Shown: piece by piece, positions 1 through 8,035 of the stretch | Position numbering within the stretch: the stretch's first letter is position 1 | Layout of the letters: each line of letters begins with the position of its first letter | Source: CAVZTX01 sp963778375 | GTDB taxonomy: Bacteria; Chloroflexota; Ktedonobacteria; Ktedonobacterales; Ktedonobacteraceae | Length of the DNA: 64,000 nucleotides | Reading direction: 5' to 3' | NCBI GenBank assembly: GCA_963778375.1 | Contig: CAVZTX010000010.1 | Location: 183,250 to 247,249, forward strand | Made by a program: the position numbers and the translations under genes | The notes under the pieces: model-generated | What the model was told of the DNA's origin: nothing | Database searches by the model: none | What the model saw: only the letters and a program-made list of their open reading frames with translations

Positions 1-109
1 AGGTATCTTTTTTAGGAAGCATAGCAAGGTATTTGTATTATACATACTCGTTTCTTTTCTGCTACAATGCTTAGCAAGAGGCAGTGAAGCCAGAAAGGAT
101 TCAACTTCT

Positions 110-1654
110 ATGGAGAAGAGCACATTTCGATACGAACTTCCAATGAGTGTGATTATTAATGGGCAGGCGCTCTCGGTTGGCGAGGTGGTTGCTGTTGCTC
201 GCCACTTTGCACAGGTAACATTGGGCAGCGAGTCGGTGACGCGTATCTCGGCAGCAAGGGCTGTGATTGACACTATCGCGGCTGAGGAGCGAAAAGTTTA
301 CGGCGTTACAACCGGCTTTGGGCACTTGAGCAGGGTTCGCATTCAGTTCGACCAATTGGAAGAATTGCAACATAATTTGTTACGCAGCCATGCAGCGGGA
401 GTTGGCGAATCGCTAAGCGAAGAGATTACGAGGTCAGTGATGCTGCTACTTGCAGCAAGCCTGGCACGAGGTAATTCTGGTGTACGCATTGAGGTAGTGA
501 AGCTGCTGCTGGATATGCTGAATGCGAAAATATATCCCATTATACCATCACGTGGCTCGGTCGGAGCCAGCGGAGACCTTGCACCACTGGCGCATCTTGG
601 TCTGACATTAATTGGTGAAGGTGAGGCTATTTATAATGGTCACCGATACAGCGGTGCTCAAGCATTACAGGAGGCGAGTCTCAGACCGCTTCAGTTGCAG
701 GCGAAAGAAGGGTTAGCTCTCATCAACGGGACGCATGTGATGGAAGCGATTGCTGTTTTAGCGCTAGTCGATGCACAAATTGTTTTGCGTACGGCAGAAG
801 TAGCCTGTGCAATGAGTATTGAGGGACTGATGGGTAGCCATGTACCTTTTGATGAACGCATTCATCAGCGGCGCGGACAAATTGGTCAGCAAATCAGTGC
901 TGCGCGATTACGTGCGTTAGTGAGAGATAGCGAGATTTGCGCTAGCCATCAGAATTGCGCTCGTGTGCAAGATCCATATACGCTGCGCTGCGCTCCCCAG
1001 GTTTTTGGCGCTATACGTGACGCTCTTAAGTATTGTGCCGACGTTTTCGAACGGGAGCTAGATGCTGTGACCGATAACCCACTCATCTTCCCAGAGGACG
1101 GGGATGTGTTGAGCGGCGGCAATTTTCATGGGCAACCCCTGGCATTAGCGCTCGATACAATGGCGATTGCGCTCGCGCAACTAGCAAGTTTCTCTGAACG
1201 GCGCATCTACAATCTGATGGGACCGCACGATTGGGATGAAGATGGTGCGCCGCTTTTTCTTACGCCTAATCCTGGTTTAAATTCGGGCTTCATGATTACC
1301 CAGTATGTAGCTGCGGCACTGGTCAACGAGATAAAAATACTGGCTCATCCCGCGAGTATCGATTCAATTCCTACCTCCGCTGGAATGGAGGACTTTGTCA
1401 GTATGGGAGTTACTAGCGCACACAAAGTGCTGCGTATACTGGAGCAATCACAGCAGGTGATTGCAATTGAATTGATGTGTGCGGCACAAATGCTCGATTT
1501 TCGCAAACCACTGAAACCGGGGTTTGGAGTACAACAAGCGTATGAGCTTGTGCGCTCTTATGTGACGAAACTTGAGCATGACAGAGTATTAGCACCAGAT
1601 ATTGCTCTTCTGGCTCAGACAGTGAAAGATGGTGCATTCGACATATTTGAATGA
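110..1654 (+). CDS. hutH: Histidine ammonia-lyase
   Basis: Converts L-histidine to urocanate and ammonia, the first step of histidine degradation in the cytoplasm. The 514-residue length is normal for the family. The Ala-Ser-Gly triad that forms the MIO electrophile is at residues 153-155 within GSVGASGDLAPLAH, and the YGVTTGFG motif near residue 64 carries the catalytic Tyr. The later GGNFHGQPLA and the QYVAAALVNE stretch also match the aromatic ammonia-lyase fold. The ATG is preceded by an AAAGGA ribosome binding site about 11 nt upstream. No other hut genes (hutU, hutI, hutG) are in the window, so the gene stands alone. A tyrosine or phenylalanine ammonia-lyase is possible, but the overall match is best to HutH. 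Confidence 0.93.
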   Translation: MEKSTFRYELPMSVIINGQALSVGEVVAVARHFAQVTLGSESVTRISAARAVIDTIAAEERKVYGVTTGFGHLSRVRIQFDQLEELQHNLLRSHAAGVGESLSEEITRSVMLLLAASLARGNSGVRIEVVKLLLDMLNAKIYPIIPSRGSVGASGDLAPLAHLGLTLIGEGEAIYNGHRYSGAQALQEASLRPLQLQAKEGLALINGTHVMEAIAVLALVDAQIVLRTAEVACAMSIEGLMGSHVPFDERIHQRRGQIGQQISAARLRALVRDSEICASHQNCARVQDPYTLRCAPQVFGAIRDALKYCADVFERELDAVTDNPLIFPEDGDVLSGGNFHGQPLALALDTMAIALAQLASFSERRIYNLMGPHDWDEDGAPLFLTPNPGLNSGFMITQYVAAALVNEIKILAHPASIDSIPTSAGMEDFVSMGVTSAHKVLRILEQSQQVIAIELMCAAQMLDFRKPLKPGFGVQQAYELVRSYVTKLEHDRVLAPDIALLAQTVKDGAFDIFE

Positions 1655-1657
1655 TAA

Positions 1658-1673
1658 CGTTCCACGTGAAACA
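1658..1673. promoter_or_regulatory. parS-like site 1
   Basis: The 16-mer CGTTCCACGTGAAACA differs from the bacterial parS consensus TGTTTCACGTGAAACA at two positions. It begins three bases after the hutH stop codon. ParB would bind here to seed the segregation complex. It is the weakest of three sites lying within 360 bp. Confidence 0.6.
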
Positions 1674-1949
1674 TTATCAGCTAATTTCAGTGAGGCGTCA
1701 GATGGATAGACGCCCCACTTCTTCCACCTCTCGTTGAGCATGCTCATAATGGATCTGGATGGTTGCAGCAAGAGACGCTAAGCCTATTGACAGTACGTAT
1801 CTTTTTTCTGCTTCAGCGCTTGTAGTCACAACATTTTTATAACGGACCATAAGCTTTTCTCCAAGTATGTTTCAGATACTACCAAATTAATCGATAGGTA
1901 GGTGATGATCTAAATGTGGCTTGACCATTTGGGTAAGGTTGTCTTATCG

Positions 1950-1965
1950 TGTTTCACGTGAAACA
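1950..1965. promoter_or_regulatory. parS site 2 (perfect consensus)
   Basis: The sequence TGTTTCACGTGAAACA matches the ParB-binding parS consensus at all 16 positions. It lies in the gene-free stretch between hutH and the aminotransferase. parS sites normally lie near the chromosome origin; no parA or parB gene is present in this window. Confidence 0.88.
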
Positions 1966-2000
1966 TAAGCACCTATTTCAGATATCCAAATAATTGCAAA

Positions 2001-2016
2001 CGTTTCACGTGAAACA
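2001..2016. promoter_or_regulatory. parS site 3
   Basis: CGTTTCACGTGAAACA matches the parS consensus with one mismatch at the outermost base. It is 51 bp from the perfect site, so two strong sites sit close together, as in ParB loading clusters. Confidence 0.82.
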
Positions 2017-2072
2017 CGGTTAAATAGGCATAAGCTTGTTCTATACATGTGGAATATCATACTCGAAAGAGT

Positions 2073-2148
2073 TAGTCAATGGAGATCAGACTCCTCCTTC
2101 TCAAGGGAAAAGGCGTTATAGTAGCGCACGAAGGAAGTTATATTAGTG
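2073..2148 (+). ncRNA. Leader RNA element, copy 1
   Basis: This stretch resembles 2286-2361 along its whole length. CTCCTTC (2094-2100) can pair with GAAGGAAG (2130-2137), which is a ribosome binding site for the GTG at 2146. Between them GCGTTA (2113-2118) pairs with TAGCGC (2122-2127). In copy 2 the inner stem has changed on both sides, which supports a real RNA structure. The GTG opens only 15 codons, ending at 2193, so copy 1 either expresses a tiny peptide or is a remnant of an ancestral gene start. No known riboswitch class was recognised. Confidence 0.5.
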
Positions 2149-2193
2149 AATACCCACGATGTAGCTAGCAAGAGCGAACATGATGCATCTTGA
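2146..2193 (+). CDS. 15-codon leader ORF
   Basis: The frame starts GTG AAT ACC CAC and stops at TGA. Its first four codons mirror the start of the downstream aminotransferase (GTG ATT ACC CAC). A good ribosome binding site (GAAGGAAG) lies 8 nt upstream. It may be a leader peptide or the truncated start of a lost duplicate. No function can be assigned. Confidence 0.3.
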   Translation: MNTHDVASKSEHDAS

Positions 2194-2285
2194 AAATTGA
2201 CAAGAATACTATCCAAGAAGATGGCAATAGTTGACTGTAGAGCTTGTTTTGCTCTACGCCGTGTGCTACACTTTCAATGATAATA

Positions 2286-2361
2286 GCTAGTCAATGGGGA
2301 TTAGCTCCTTCTCACAATGGAAGATGCGCCATGTGGGCGCACGAAGGGAGTAAAGCCGGTG
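2286..2361 (+). ncRNA. Leader RNA element, copy 2 (ribosome-site masking)
   Basis: This is the second copy of the element at 2073. CTCCTTC (2305-2311) can pair with GAAGGGAG (2343-2350), the ribosome binding site for the aminotransferase GTG at 2359. The inner hairpin pairs TGCGCC (2325-2330) with GGCGCA (2336-2341). Formation of the outer stem would block translation, which is how many translational riboswitches or leader RNAs work. The ligand or trigger is unknown. Confidence 0.5.
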
Positions 2362-3831
2362 ATTACCCACAATATACCTGTGGATTCGCCCAACTCTTCC
2401 GTCACTTCATCACTCTCGCTACAAGAACAGCACACCAGACTAAGAAAGCTGCGGCAACAACTGCTTACACGCTACCGGCCAATCATCCAGCAAGGCGCAG
2501 GTCCCATACGTGTCATGGCGCGTATGGTGGCAGAACTTGAGCGCCACTGTCGTGAACTCAACATCTCTGAAGAGGTGATGGAAACCGAGATTGTGAACCG
2601 CACAATTGGAGATGTGGATCTGCGTCGGGTTACAGAGTGTGAGGGTGAGCCGGGCGGTCCCGGTGATTATAGATTACTCGCGGAAGAACTAGGCATAGCG
2701 CTACCAAATGAGCATCTGCATGGCTATATCGCTCCTGGAGAGACTTATCTCTGGCTGCGCAATCAGATGCAGGAATACGAACGATTACTCTTGGCGCAGG
2801 GCTTCGACCTGCGTAACTATGATATTCTGGGCATCGGCAATCCCATACTCCGGGGTTGGCTGGCCGAGGGAATGCAACAATGGGGTCTCTCTGTTGTAAC
2901 CGACCAGGTCTATCTGAGTCTAGGTGCAATGGATGGCATCGATAAAACATTGCGTGGTCTAGGCCAGGTGTATCGCGAACAGGAGCTAACAAACGTGGCC
3001 GTCTTATTCCCTGCTCCTGGTTTTCATGTTCCCGAATGGCAGGCAACGTCTTATGGGTATCGCTTACATCATATCTCAACACGAGCAGAAAACAACTTCA
3101 AACTTACTGCTGCTGAACTCGATGCAGCCCTTCAAGAGTCACCCAATATCCGAGTCATCTACCTGACCGTGACGAACAACCCTACCACTTTTGCCTTTAC
3201 ACCGGAAGAACTACAGGATATACACGCGGTGCTGCGCAACTATTGGGAGGCGGGACGTGAGGTGCTAATGCTCGCCGATTTGGCGTACATCGGAACCGGT
3301 ATCCCTAAAGAAGATGCTGCCCGCATGGTAACCTTTGCTCCCAGAGATGTTTTGCAGCATAGCATCTTTGTAAGCAGCTTCTCTAAAAGCCACACTTTGA
3401 CGGGAGAACGTTTCGGCTGGGTAACTGTAGGCAACCCAGCACTTGCTGCGGCAATTGCTCCTGGCTGGACCAATAGCATGGCCTCACTTCCGGCAGAATG
3501 GCAATTACGCTACATGGCCTATTATCACTTGATCTCAACACGGCCTTGGCTGGTTGAAAAGCTACGAGCATTCTACCGCTTGCGACGCACCCGACTCGTT
3601 GCACAATTGCAGCACATTGATGCAGAGCAACATCTATTCGCGCAGATCCATCTCGGCGATGACGCTACGGTCTATAACTGGAGCCAGTTACAGCCGGGAG
3701 AAGATGCCTTTTCACTCTTTGAGAAGACCGGCATTGCTGGCGTGCCAGGCTCTGGCTTCGGTTATACTGATGACTACGTGCGCTTCTCTATAGGCGTTAT
3801 TCCCGTCCCGGAAGTCGAAAAAGTCCCTTGA
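2359..3831 (+). CDS. Class I/II aminotransferase (PLP enzyme)
   Basis: A pyridoxal-phosphate enzyme of fold type I, probably an aminotransferase acting on an amino acid that cannot be named. The Schiff-base lysine lies in SSFSKSHTLTGERFGW at about residue 343. The cofactor-binding Asp and Tyr are in MLADLAYIGTG, and YLTVTNNPTT corresponds to the substrate-binding Asn region. The GTG at 2359 is chosen because GAAGGGAG sits 8 nt upstream. The in-frame ATG at 2317 lies inside the structured leader and lacks a ribosome binding site. The product is 490 residues, somewhat long because of an N-terminal helical extension. A short inverted repeat follows at 3915. Confidence 0.85.
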   Translation: MITHNIPVDSPNSSVTSSLSLQEQHTRLRKLRQQLLTRYRPIIQQGAGPIRVMARMVAELERHCRELNISEEVMETEIVNRTIGDVDLRRVTECEGEPGGPGDYRLLAEELGIALPNEHLHGYIAPGETYLWLRNQMQEYERLLLAQGFDLRNYDILGIGNPILRGWLAEGMQQWGLSVVTDQVYLSLGAMDGIDKTLRGLGQVYREQELTNVAVLFPAPGFHVPEWQATSYGYRLHHISTRAENNFKLTAAELDAALQESPNIRVIYLTVTNNPTTFAFTPEELQDIHAVLRNYWEAGREVLMLADLAYIGTGIPKEDAARMVTFAPRDVLQHSIFVSSFSKSHTLTGERFGWVTVGNPALAAAIAPGWTNSMASLPAEWQLRYMAYYHLISTRPWLVEKLRAFYRLRRTRLVAQLQHIDAEQHLFAQIHLGDDATVYNWSQLQPGEDAFSLFEKTGIAGVPGSGFGYTDDYVRFSIGVIPVPEVEKVP

Positions 3832-4137
3832 CCATACTTCTATCACATGATACCCTTTTGTAGAGGTTCAATACGGTACATCTCTCTCTAAAGAGAGGTG
3901 GCAGCAATGATAGTACCTTCTCATCTTTCACGTGAAAGATGAGAAGGTGTCGTGGGAAGATGGTTGCCCTACGGACGATGCACCCACTGGAACTCTACAC
4001 AATCGTAAGCGAGACGTGATGTGAAGGAATACTCCTGTGACGCGTTTGTGATGTACATGAGCGATATTTATGAGTGCACAGGATGGCCCTGTTATATAGT
4101 CGTCTTTCAAAGTGAAGACAGAAGGAGAGGATTTTAC
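3832..4137. other. Intergenic region with palindrome, upstream of gap
   Basis: This 306-bp gap holds the perfect palindrome at 3915-3948 and the leader of the glycolytic operon. An open frame runs into gap from 4021, but the strong GAAGGAGAGG before 4138 and the family start argue against that earlier start. No clear promoter was recognised. Confidence 0.5.
3915..3948. repeat. Perfect 34-bp palindrome centred on CACGTG
   Basis: Two 17-bp arms (3915-3931 and 3932-3948) are exact reverse complements with no spacer. The centre TTTCACGTGAAA is shared with parS, but the next bases (CT/AG) differ from the parS consensus. As RNA it would fold poorly at the tip and has no T-run, so a protein-binding site is more likely than a terminator. 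Confidence 0.7.
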
Positions 4138-5151
4138 ATGGTAACGCGCGTAGGTATTAACGGCTTTGGACGCATCGGGCGTCAGTCTATGAAGGCAATG
4201 CTTGAACGCTATCCGCGTGAACTTGAGATTGTCGCAGTCAACGATCTGACAGATACGAAAACGAATGCCCATCTATTGAAATATGACTCCACCTATGGTC
4301 GTTTCCCCGGTGAGATCGAGGCAACACCAGACGCACTTATCGTCAATGGACAGAGCATCAAAGTAATTTCACAACGTGATCCTGCGCAAATTCCCTGGGG
4401 AGAGCTGGGTGTGGAGATCGTCATTAAATCAACAGGTTTCTTTACTGATGCAGACAAAGCAGCAGCACACTTGCGTGGCGGCGCGAAAAAGGTTATTATT
4501 TCCGCTCCTGCTAAAGGTGAAGACCTCACTATCGTGCTCGGTGTAAATGACGATATGTACGATCCGACGAAACATAACATCATCTCGAACGCTTCCTGCA
4601 CAACGAACTGTCTCGCCCCCACTGCCAAAGTCATTAACGATACCTTTGGTATTGAACGAGGTTTAATGAATACAATCCACTCCTACACCAACGACCAGCG
4701 TATTCTGGATCAGGTGCATAAAGATCTACGTCGCGCTCGTTCAGCCGGTGCTAACATCATCCCCACAACCACAGGGGCAGCCCGCGCCCTCGCGCTCGTT
4801 ATTCCCGAACTCAAAGGGCGCTTCGACGGCATGTCCCTGCGCGTACCAACCATCACTGTTTCGGTGGTTGATTTCGTGGCGACCCTGCGCACAGATGTTA
4901 CGAAGGAACGCGTGAATGATGCCTTCAAGCAGGCTGCCACAGGACCATTGAAGGGCATCCTCGAATTTACCGAAGAGCCGCTCGTATCGATGGACTTCCG
5001 TGGAGATTCGCATTCCGCTATTGTCGATGGCCTGTCAACCATGGTACTAGGCAACAATATGGTTAAAGTCCTTGCCTGGTACGATAACGAGTGGGGTTAC
5101 TCTAGCCGTGTAGCCGACCTGACGCACTTTATCGCACAAAAAGGGCTGTAG
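4138..5151 (+). CDS. gap: Glyceraldehyde-3-phosphate dehydrogenase
   Basis: Oxidises and phosphorylates glyceraldehyde 3-phosphate to 1,3-bisphosphoglycerate using NAD(P)+. The N-terminal VGINGFGRIGR is the Rossmann dinucleotide motif. The catalytic cysteine is residue 154 in NASCTTNC, and the catalytic His lies in MNTIHSYTNDQ. The 337-residue length is typical. The ATG at 4138 has GAAGGAGAGG about 9 nt upstream, and starting here gives the canonical N-terminus. It is the first gene of gap-pgk-tpiA, with only 6 bases before pgk, so the two are almost certainly co-transcribed. Confidence 0.97.
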   Translation: MVTRVGINGFGRIGRQSMKAMLERYPRELEIVAVNDLTDTKTNAHLLKYDSTYGRFPGEIEATPDALIVNGQSIKVISQRDPAQIPWGELGVEIVIKSTGFFTDADKAAAHLRGGAKKVIISAPAKGEDLTIVLGVNDDMYDPTKHNIISNASCTTNCLAPTAKVINDTFGIERGLMNTIHSYTNDQRILDQVHKDLRRARSAGANIIPTTTGAARALALVIPELKGRFDGMSLRVPTITVSVVDFVATLRTDVTKERVNDAFKQAATGPLKGILEFTEEPLVSMDFRGDSHSAIVDGLSTMVLGNNMVKVLAWYDNEWGYSSRVADLTHFIAQKGL

Positions 5152-5157
5152 AGCGTC

Positions 5158-6351
5158 ATGAACAAGAAAACAATTCGCGACATTGATGTCAGCGGAAAAC
5201 GCGCGCTGGTACGTGTGGACTTCAATGTTCCACTCGATGCAGAACGGCGCATTACAGACGATACACGTATTCGAGCAGCGCTGCCAACGATACGCTATCT
5301 CCTTGACCGGGGAGCAGCCGTGATTCTCATGTCCCACCTGGGACGGCCAGATGGTAAAGTTGTCGAAAAGTCACGCTTGCTTCCGGCAGCCACACGCTTG
5401 AGTGAATTACTCGGCAAACCCGTGCAGATGGCAACGGAGAGTACCGGCCCCGAGGTTGAAGCGCAAGCTAGAGCGCTTCAATCTGGCCAGGTACTGCTAC
5501 TGGAGAACCTGCGCTTCCACAAGGAAGAAGAAAAGAACGACCCTGAGTTTGCACGGCAACTTGCATCTCTTGGCGAGGTCTATGTCAACGATGCCTTTGG
5601 GACTGCCCATCGAGCTCATGCTTCAACCGAGGGTGTGACACACTACCTCCCTGGCGCTGCTGGCTTCCTCATGGAGAAAGAAATCAATTTCCTCGGCTCT
5701 GCCCTGGAACATCCAGCCCGACCGTTCGCTGCCATTATTGGGGGAGCGAAAGTTTCTGACAAAATCGCAGTCTTAGAACGCCTGATCGCTATGGTAGATA
5801 CATTGCTGATCGGTGGCGGTATGGCCAACACCTTCCTCAAGGCGGAAGGGCATGAAATTGGGGATTCACTCTTTGAAGCAGGCAGTCTTGATGTCGCTCG
5901 TGACCTGATCCTCAAAGCACACGAGCGTGGACTGGAGCTTCTTTTGCCGGTAGACGTTGTAATCGCCGATCGTGTTGCTGCCGACGCAACCTCTCAGGTT
6001 GTCTCACATGATGACGTGACTCCCGGATGGCGTATCCTGGATATTGGTCCTGCAACTATCGATGCTTTCAGCAATGCCCTCGCAGGCGCTCGTACCATTG
6101 TCTGGAATGGAACCCTTGGTGTCGCAGAGATACCGGCCTTTGCAAAGGGCACCAATGCCATCATCGAGATATTGGCCGAGCGCACAAAAGCTGGTGCCAC
6201 CACCATCATCGGTGGTGGCGATTCGGCAGCAGCAGTGGATCAGGCGGACGCGGCAGACAAAATGACCCACGTCTCGACTGGTGGAGGTGCCTCGCTCGAG
6301 TTTCTTGAAGGCCGTGTCCTTCCAGGCGTCGCAGCGCTCCAGGATAGGTAG
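5158..6351 (+). CDS. pgk: Phosphoglycerate kinase
   Basis: Transfers phosphate from 1,3-bisphosphoglycerate to ADP. The product is 397 residues, normal for bacteria. The substrate motif RVDFNVPLD is near residue 19, SHLGRPDGK near residue 59, and the nucleotide-binding GGGDSAAAVDQA and STGGGASLEFLEG are near the C-terminus. It follows gap after 6 nt and precedes tpiA after 87 nt, forming the lower-glycolysis operon common in bacteria. Confidence 0.97.
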   Translation: MNKKTIRDIDVSGKRALVRVDFNVPLDAERRITDDTRIRAALPTIRYLLDRGAAVILMSHLGRPDGKVVEKSRLLPAATRLSELLGKPVQMATESTGPEVEAQARALQSGQVLLLENLRFHKEEEKNDPEFARQLASLGEVYVNDAFGTAHRAHASTEGVTHYLPGAAGFLMEKEINFLGSALEHPARPFAAIIGGAKVSDKIAVLERLIAMVDTLLIGGGMANTFLKAEGHEIGDSLFEAGSLDVARDLILKAHERGLELLLPVDVVIADRVAADATSQVVSHDDVTPGWRILDIGPATIDAFSNALAGARTIVWNGTLGVAEIPAFAKGTNAIIEILAERTKAGATTIIGGGDSAAAVDQADAADKMTHVSTGGGASLEFLEGRVLPGVAALQDR

Positions 6352-6438
6352 AGGAGAGCATTATCATCCCTTCACTACGCTTGTGTTATCATAAGCAAAG
6401 CGAAGGACTTCTACCCATCGAGGCATAGGAGAAGACCC

Positions 6439-7236
6439 ATGAAAACACCTACTCGTACCACCATCATCGCTGGAAACTGGAAAATGCATAACGGCCCTAC
6501 ACAGGCGGCGCATTTCGCTTCAGAAATTATTCCTGAGTTAGGACCGCTTATGGAACAGTATTCCCATATCCTATCTATTCTCTGTCCGCCAGCTATTTCA
6601 CTTGCTGCTGTCCACAACGTATTGGATGCTCATCACTTTCCACGCCTTGAACTGGGCGCTCAGAATATGTACTTTGAGGAGAAAGGAGCCTTCACCGGTG
6701 AAATTTCTCCGATAATGGTACGTGAGCTATGCACGACAGTCATACTTGGCCACTCCGAGCGTCGTACCTACTTTGGGGAAACTGATGAGATGGTCAACAA
6801 GAAGGGTCTGTCAGCCCTTCAACACCGGCTCCGCCCCATTATCTGCATCGGAGAACACGAGGAGCAGCACGATACAGGCCAGACCGAGGAAGTGATTCGC
6901 TTCCAGGTCCAGCATAGCCTAGCGCACTTTCCAGAGGATAGTGTCAAAGAAGTCGTCATTGCCTACGAGCCTATCTGGGCCATCGGCACCGGCAAAGCTG
7001 CTACACCGGATGGTGCGGGCCACGTGATCTCGCTTATCCGCAAACTATTTGGTGATATGTATGGGAACGAGGCTGCCTCCGTCATTCGCATTCTCTACGG
7101 TGGCAGCATTACATCCGATAACATTAGCGATTTTATTGCTCATCCTGACATCGATGGGGCGCTTGTTGGTGGGGCTAGTATCAAATCAGATTTCGTCGAG
7201 ATTGTTCGCAAAACGATTGAAGTAATGCAACACTAA
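6439..7236 (+). CDS. tpiA: Triosephosphate isomerase
   Basis: Interconverts dihydroxyacetone phosphate and glyceraldehyde 3-phosphate. The 265-residue protein has Asn13 and Lys15 in AGNWKMH, the catalytic His in ILGHSERR near residue 101, the catalytic Glu in AYEPIWAIGTG near residue 174, and the phosphate-binding YGGSI near the end. AGGAGAAGACCC before the ATG serves as ribosome binding site. It closes the gap-pgk-tpiA cluster, and a hairpin terminator follows at 7356. Confidence 0.97.
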   Translation: MKTPTRTTIIAGNWKMHNGPTQAAHFASEIIPELGPLMEQYSHILSILCPPAISLAAVHNVLDAHHFPRLELGAQNMYFEEKGAFTGEISPIMVRELCTTVILGHSERRTYFGETDEMVNKKGLSALQHRLRPIICIGEHEEQHDTGQTEEVIRFQVQHSLAHFPEDSVKEVVIAYEPIWAIGTGKAATPDGAGHVISLIRKLFGDMYGNEAASVIRILYGGSITSDNISDFIAHPDIDGALVGGASIKSDFVEIVRKTIEVMQH

Positions 7237-7355
7237 CTATGTGACAGTAAAAGTGTACCATACTTCTTACTTTTCACTAACGCTTAGACTTCCCCAATTA
7301 ATGTAACAGTAAAAACGTAACACAACTCTGGTAACAGCATATTTCTTGAAATAAG

Positions 7356-7385
7356 AAAAGCTCCTCTTTCGGAGAGGAGCTTTTT
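7356..7385. terminator. Bidirectional intrinsic terminator
   Basis: A 12-bp stem (AAAAGCTCCTCT, 7356-7367, with AGAGGAGCTTTT, 7373-7384) and a 5-nt loop are flanked by A-rich and T-rich runs. It can stop transcription from tpiA on the plus strand and from the tRNA gene on the minus strand. Confidence 0.85.
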
Positions 7386-7387
7386 AG

Positions 7388-8035
7388 TGGGCTGCCAGGG
7401 ACTTGAACCCTGAACCTAGCGAGTAGGGTGGATAGTCATCGCAGTATTTTCACACCGTTCAACTACGACCCTCCGAACCGGACGTGCACCTTTCAGCGCA
7501 TCCGGCTCTCCAGAAACGTTGTCTATAAGGACTCTGTTTCCTGTATCCCTTTCCCGTATCTCAGGCATTACCCTGAGCATTTGAGTACTATGGATACTCC
7601 GTCGCCGTGTGTCTCTCAACATGTAGGCGATCCCCAAGTTACACTCTACCTTTGGTCCGTATATAGGTTTCCTTTACGTCTTTTCCCTACTACAGGATGG
7701 TCCTGACAAAGGCTTTATTGATGCTCTTAATCTTCATCAATAACATCAGGAATGAGAATACGTGATATCCTCATCGGATAGCGTCAATCCGCCGAGACTG
7801 GGATTCAAGCAATCAGCCTTAACCATGTACGGCCTAGCTGCCTGTTTATCAACCCTGCTATGGGCCTTAACAGACTTTTACACAACATGCTACTGTCCCT
7901 CCAAGCCTTTCGGTTGAAGGTAAGTTGCTGCTTTACTCACATTGCCTTAGTGAGACTGCACTCCGCAGTAAAAGGTAAGGTGCCTCGTTGGGCGCACTTT
8001 AAGAGTCGCTTGCTCTGCCATTGAGCTAGCAGCCC
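7388..8035 (-). tRNA. tRNA-Lys(CUU), interrupted by a group II intron
   Basis: The 5' half (8035-7999) reads GGGCTGC, D-arm GCTC/GAGC, anticodon-stem strand AGCGA and loop CTCTTAA, giving anticodon CUU. The 3' half (7422-7388) supplies TCGCT to close the anticodon stem, variable AGGTT, T-arm CAGGG/CCCTG with TTCAAGT, acceptor GCAGCCC and discriminator A. All stems pair perfectly once 576 nt are removed. CCA is not encoded. The break lies after position 38, just 3' of the anticodon. The minus-strand terminator at 7356 follows directly. Confidence 0.9.
7423..7998 (-). mobile_element. ORF-less group II intron in the tRNA anticodon loop
   Basis: On the minus strand the intron carries GTGCG (7997-7993) at its 5' end, the group II hallmark. 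Domain V is a 34-nt hairpin at 7508-7475 with the AGC catalytic triad near its start and a GAAA tetraloop-like cap. It ends CCACCCTAC at 7423. TTAAGAG (7730-7724) is the exact complement of the exon's CTCTTAA (IBS1/EBS1). GCTTG (7810-7806) complements CAAGC further upstream in the exon (IBS2/EBS2). No reverse transcriptase or maturase frame is present in its 576 nt, so a maturase would have to act in trans. The IBS1 match places the cut one base before GTGCG, leaving the exact first intron base uncertain by one. Confidence 0.88.

Noticed and set aside
2244..2540. A frame overlapping the aminotransferase start
   Set aside because: It is out of frame with the PLP enzyme and lacks a start signal.
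4021..4137. An extended N-terminus of GAPDH
   Set aside because: No family member has it, and a strong ribosome site precedes 4138.
7423..7998. A group I intron in the tRNA
   Set aside because: The end lacks a terminal G and the core has a group II domain V and GTGCG start.
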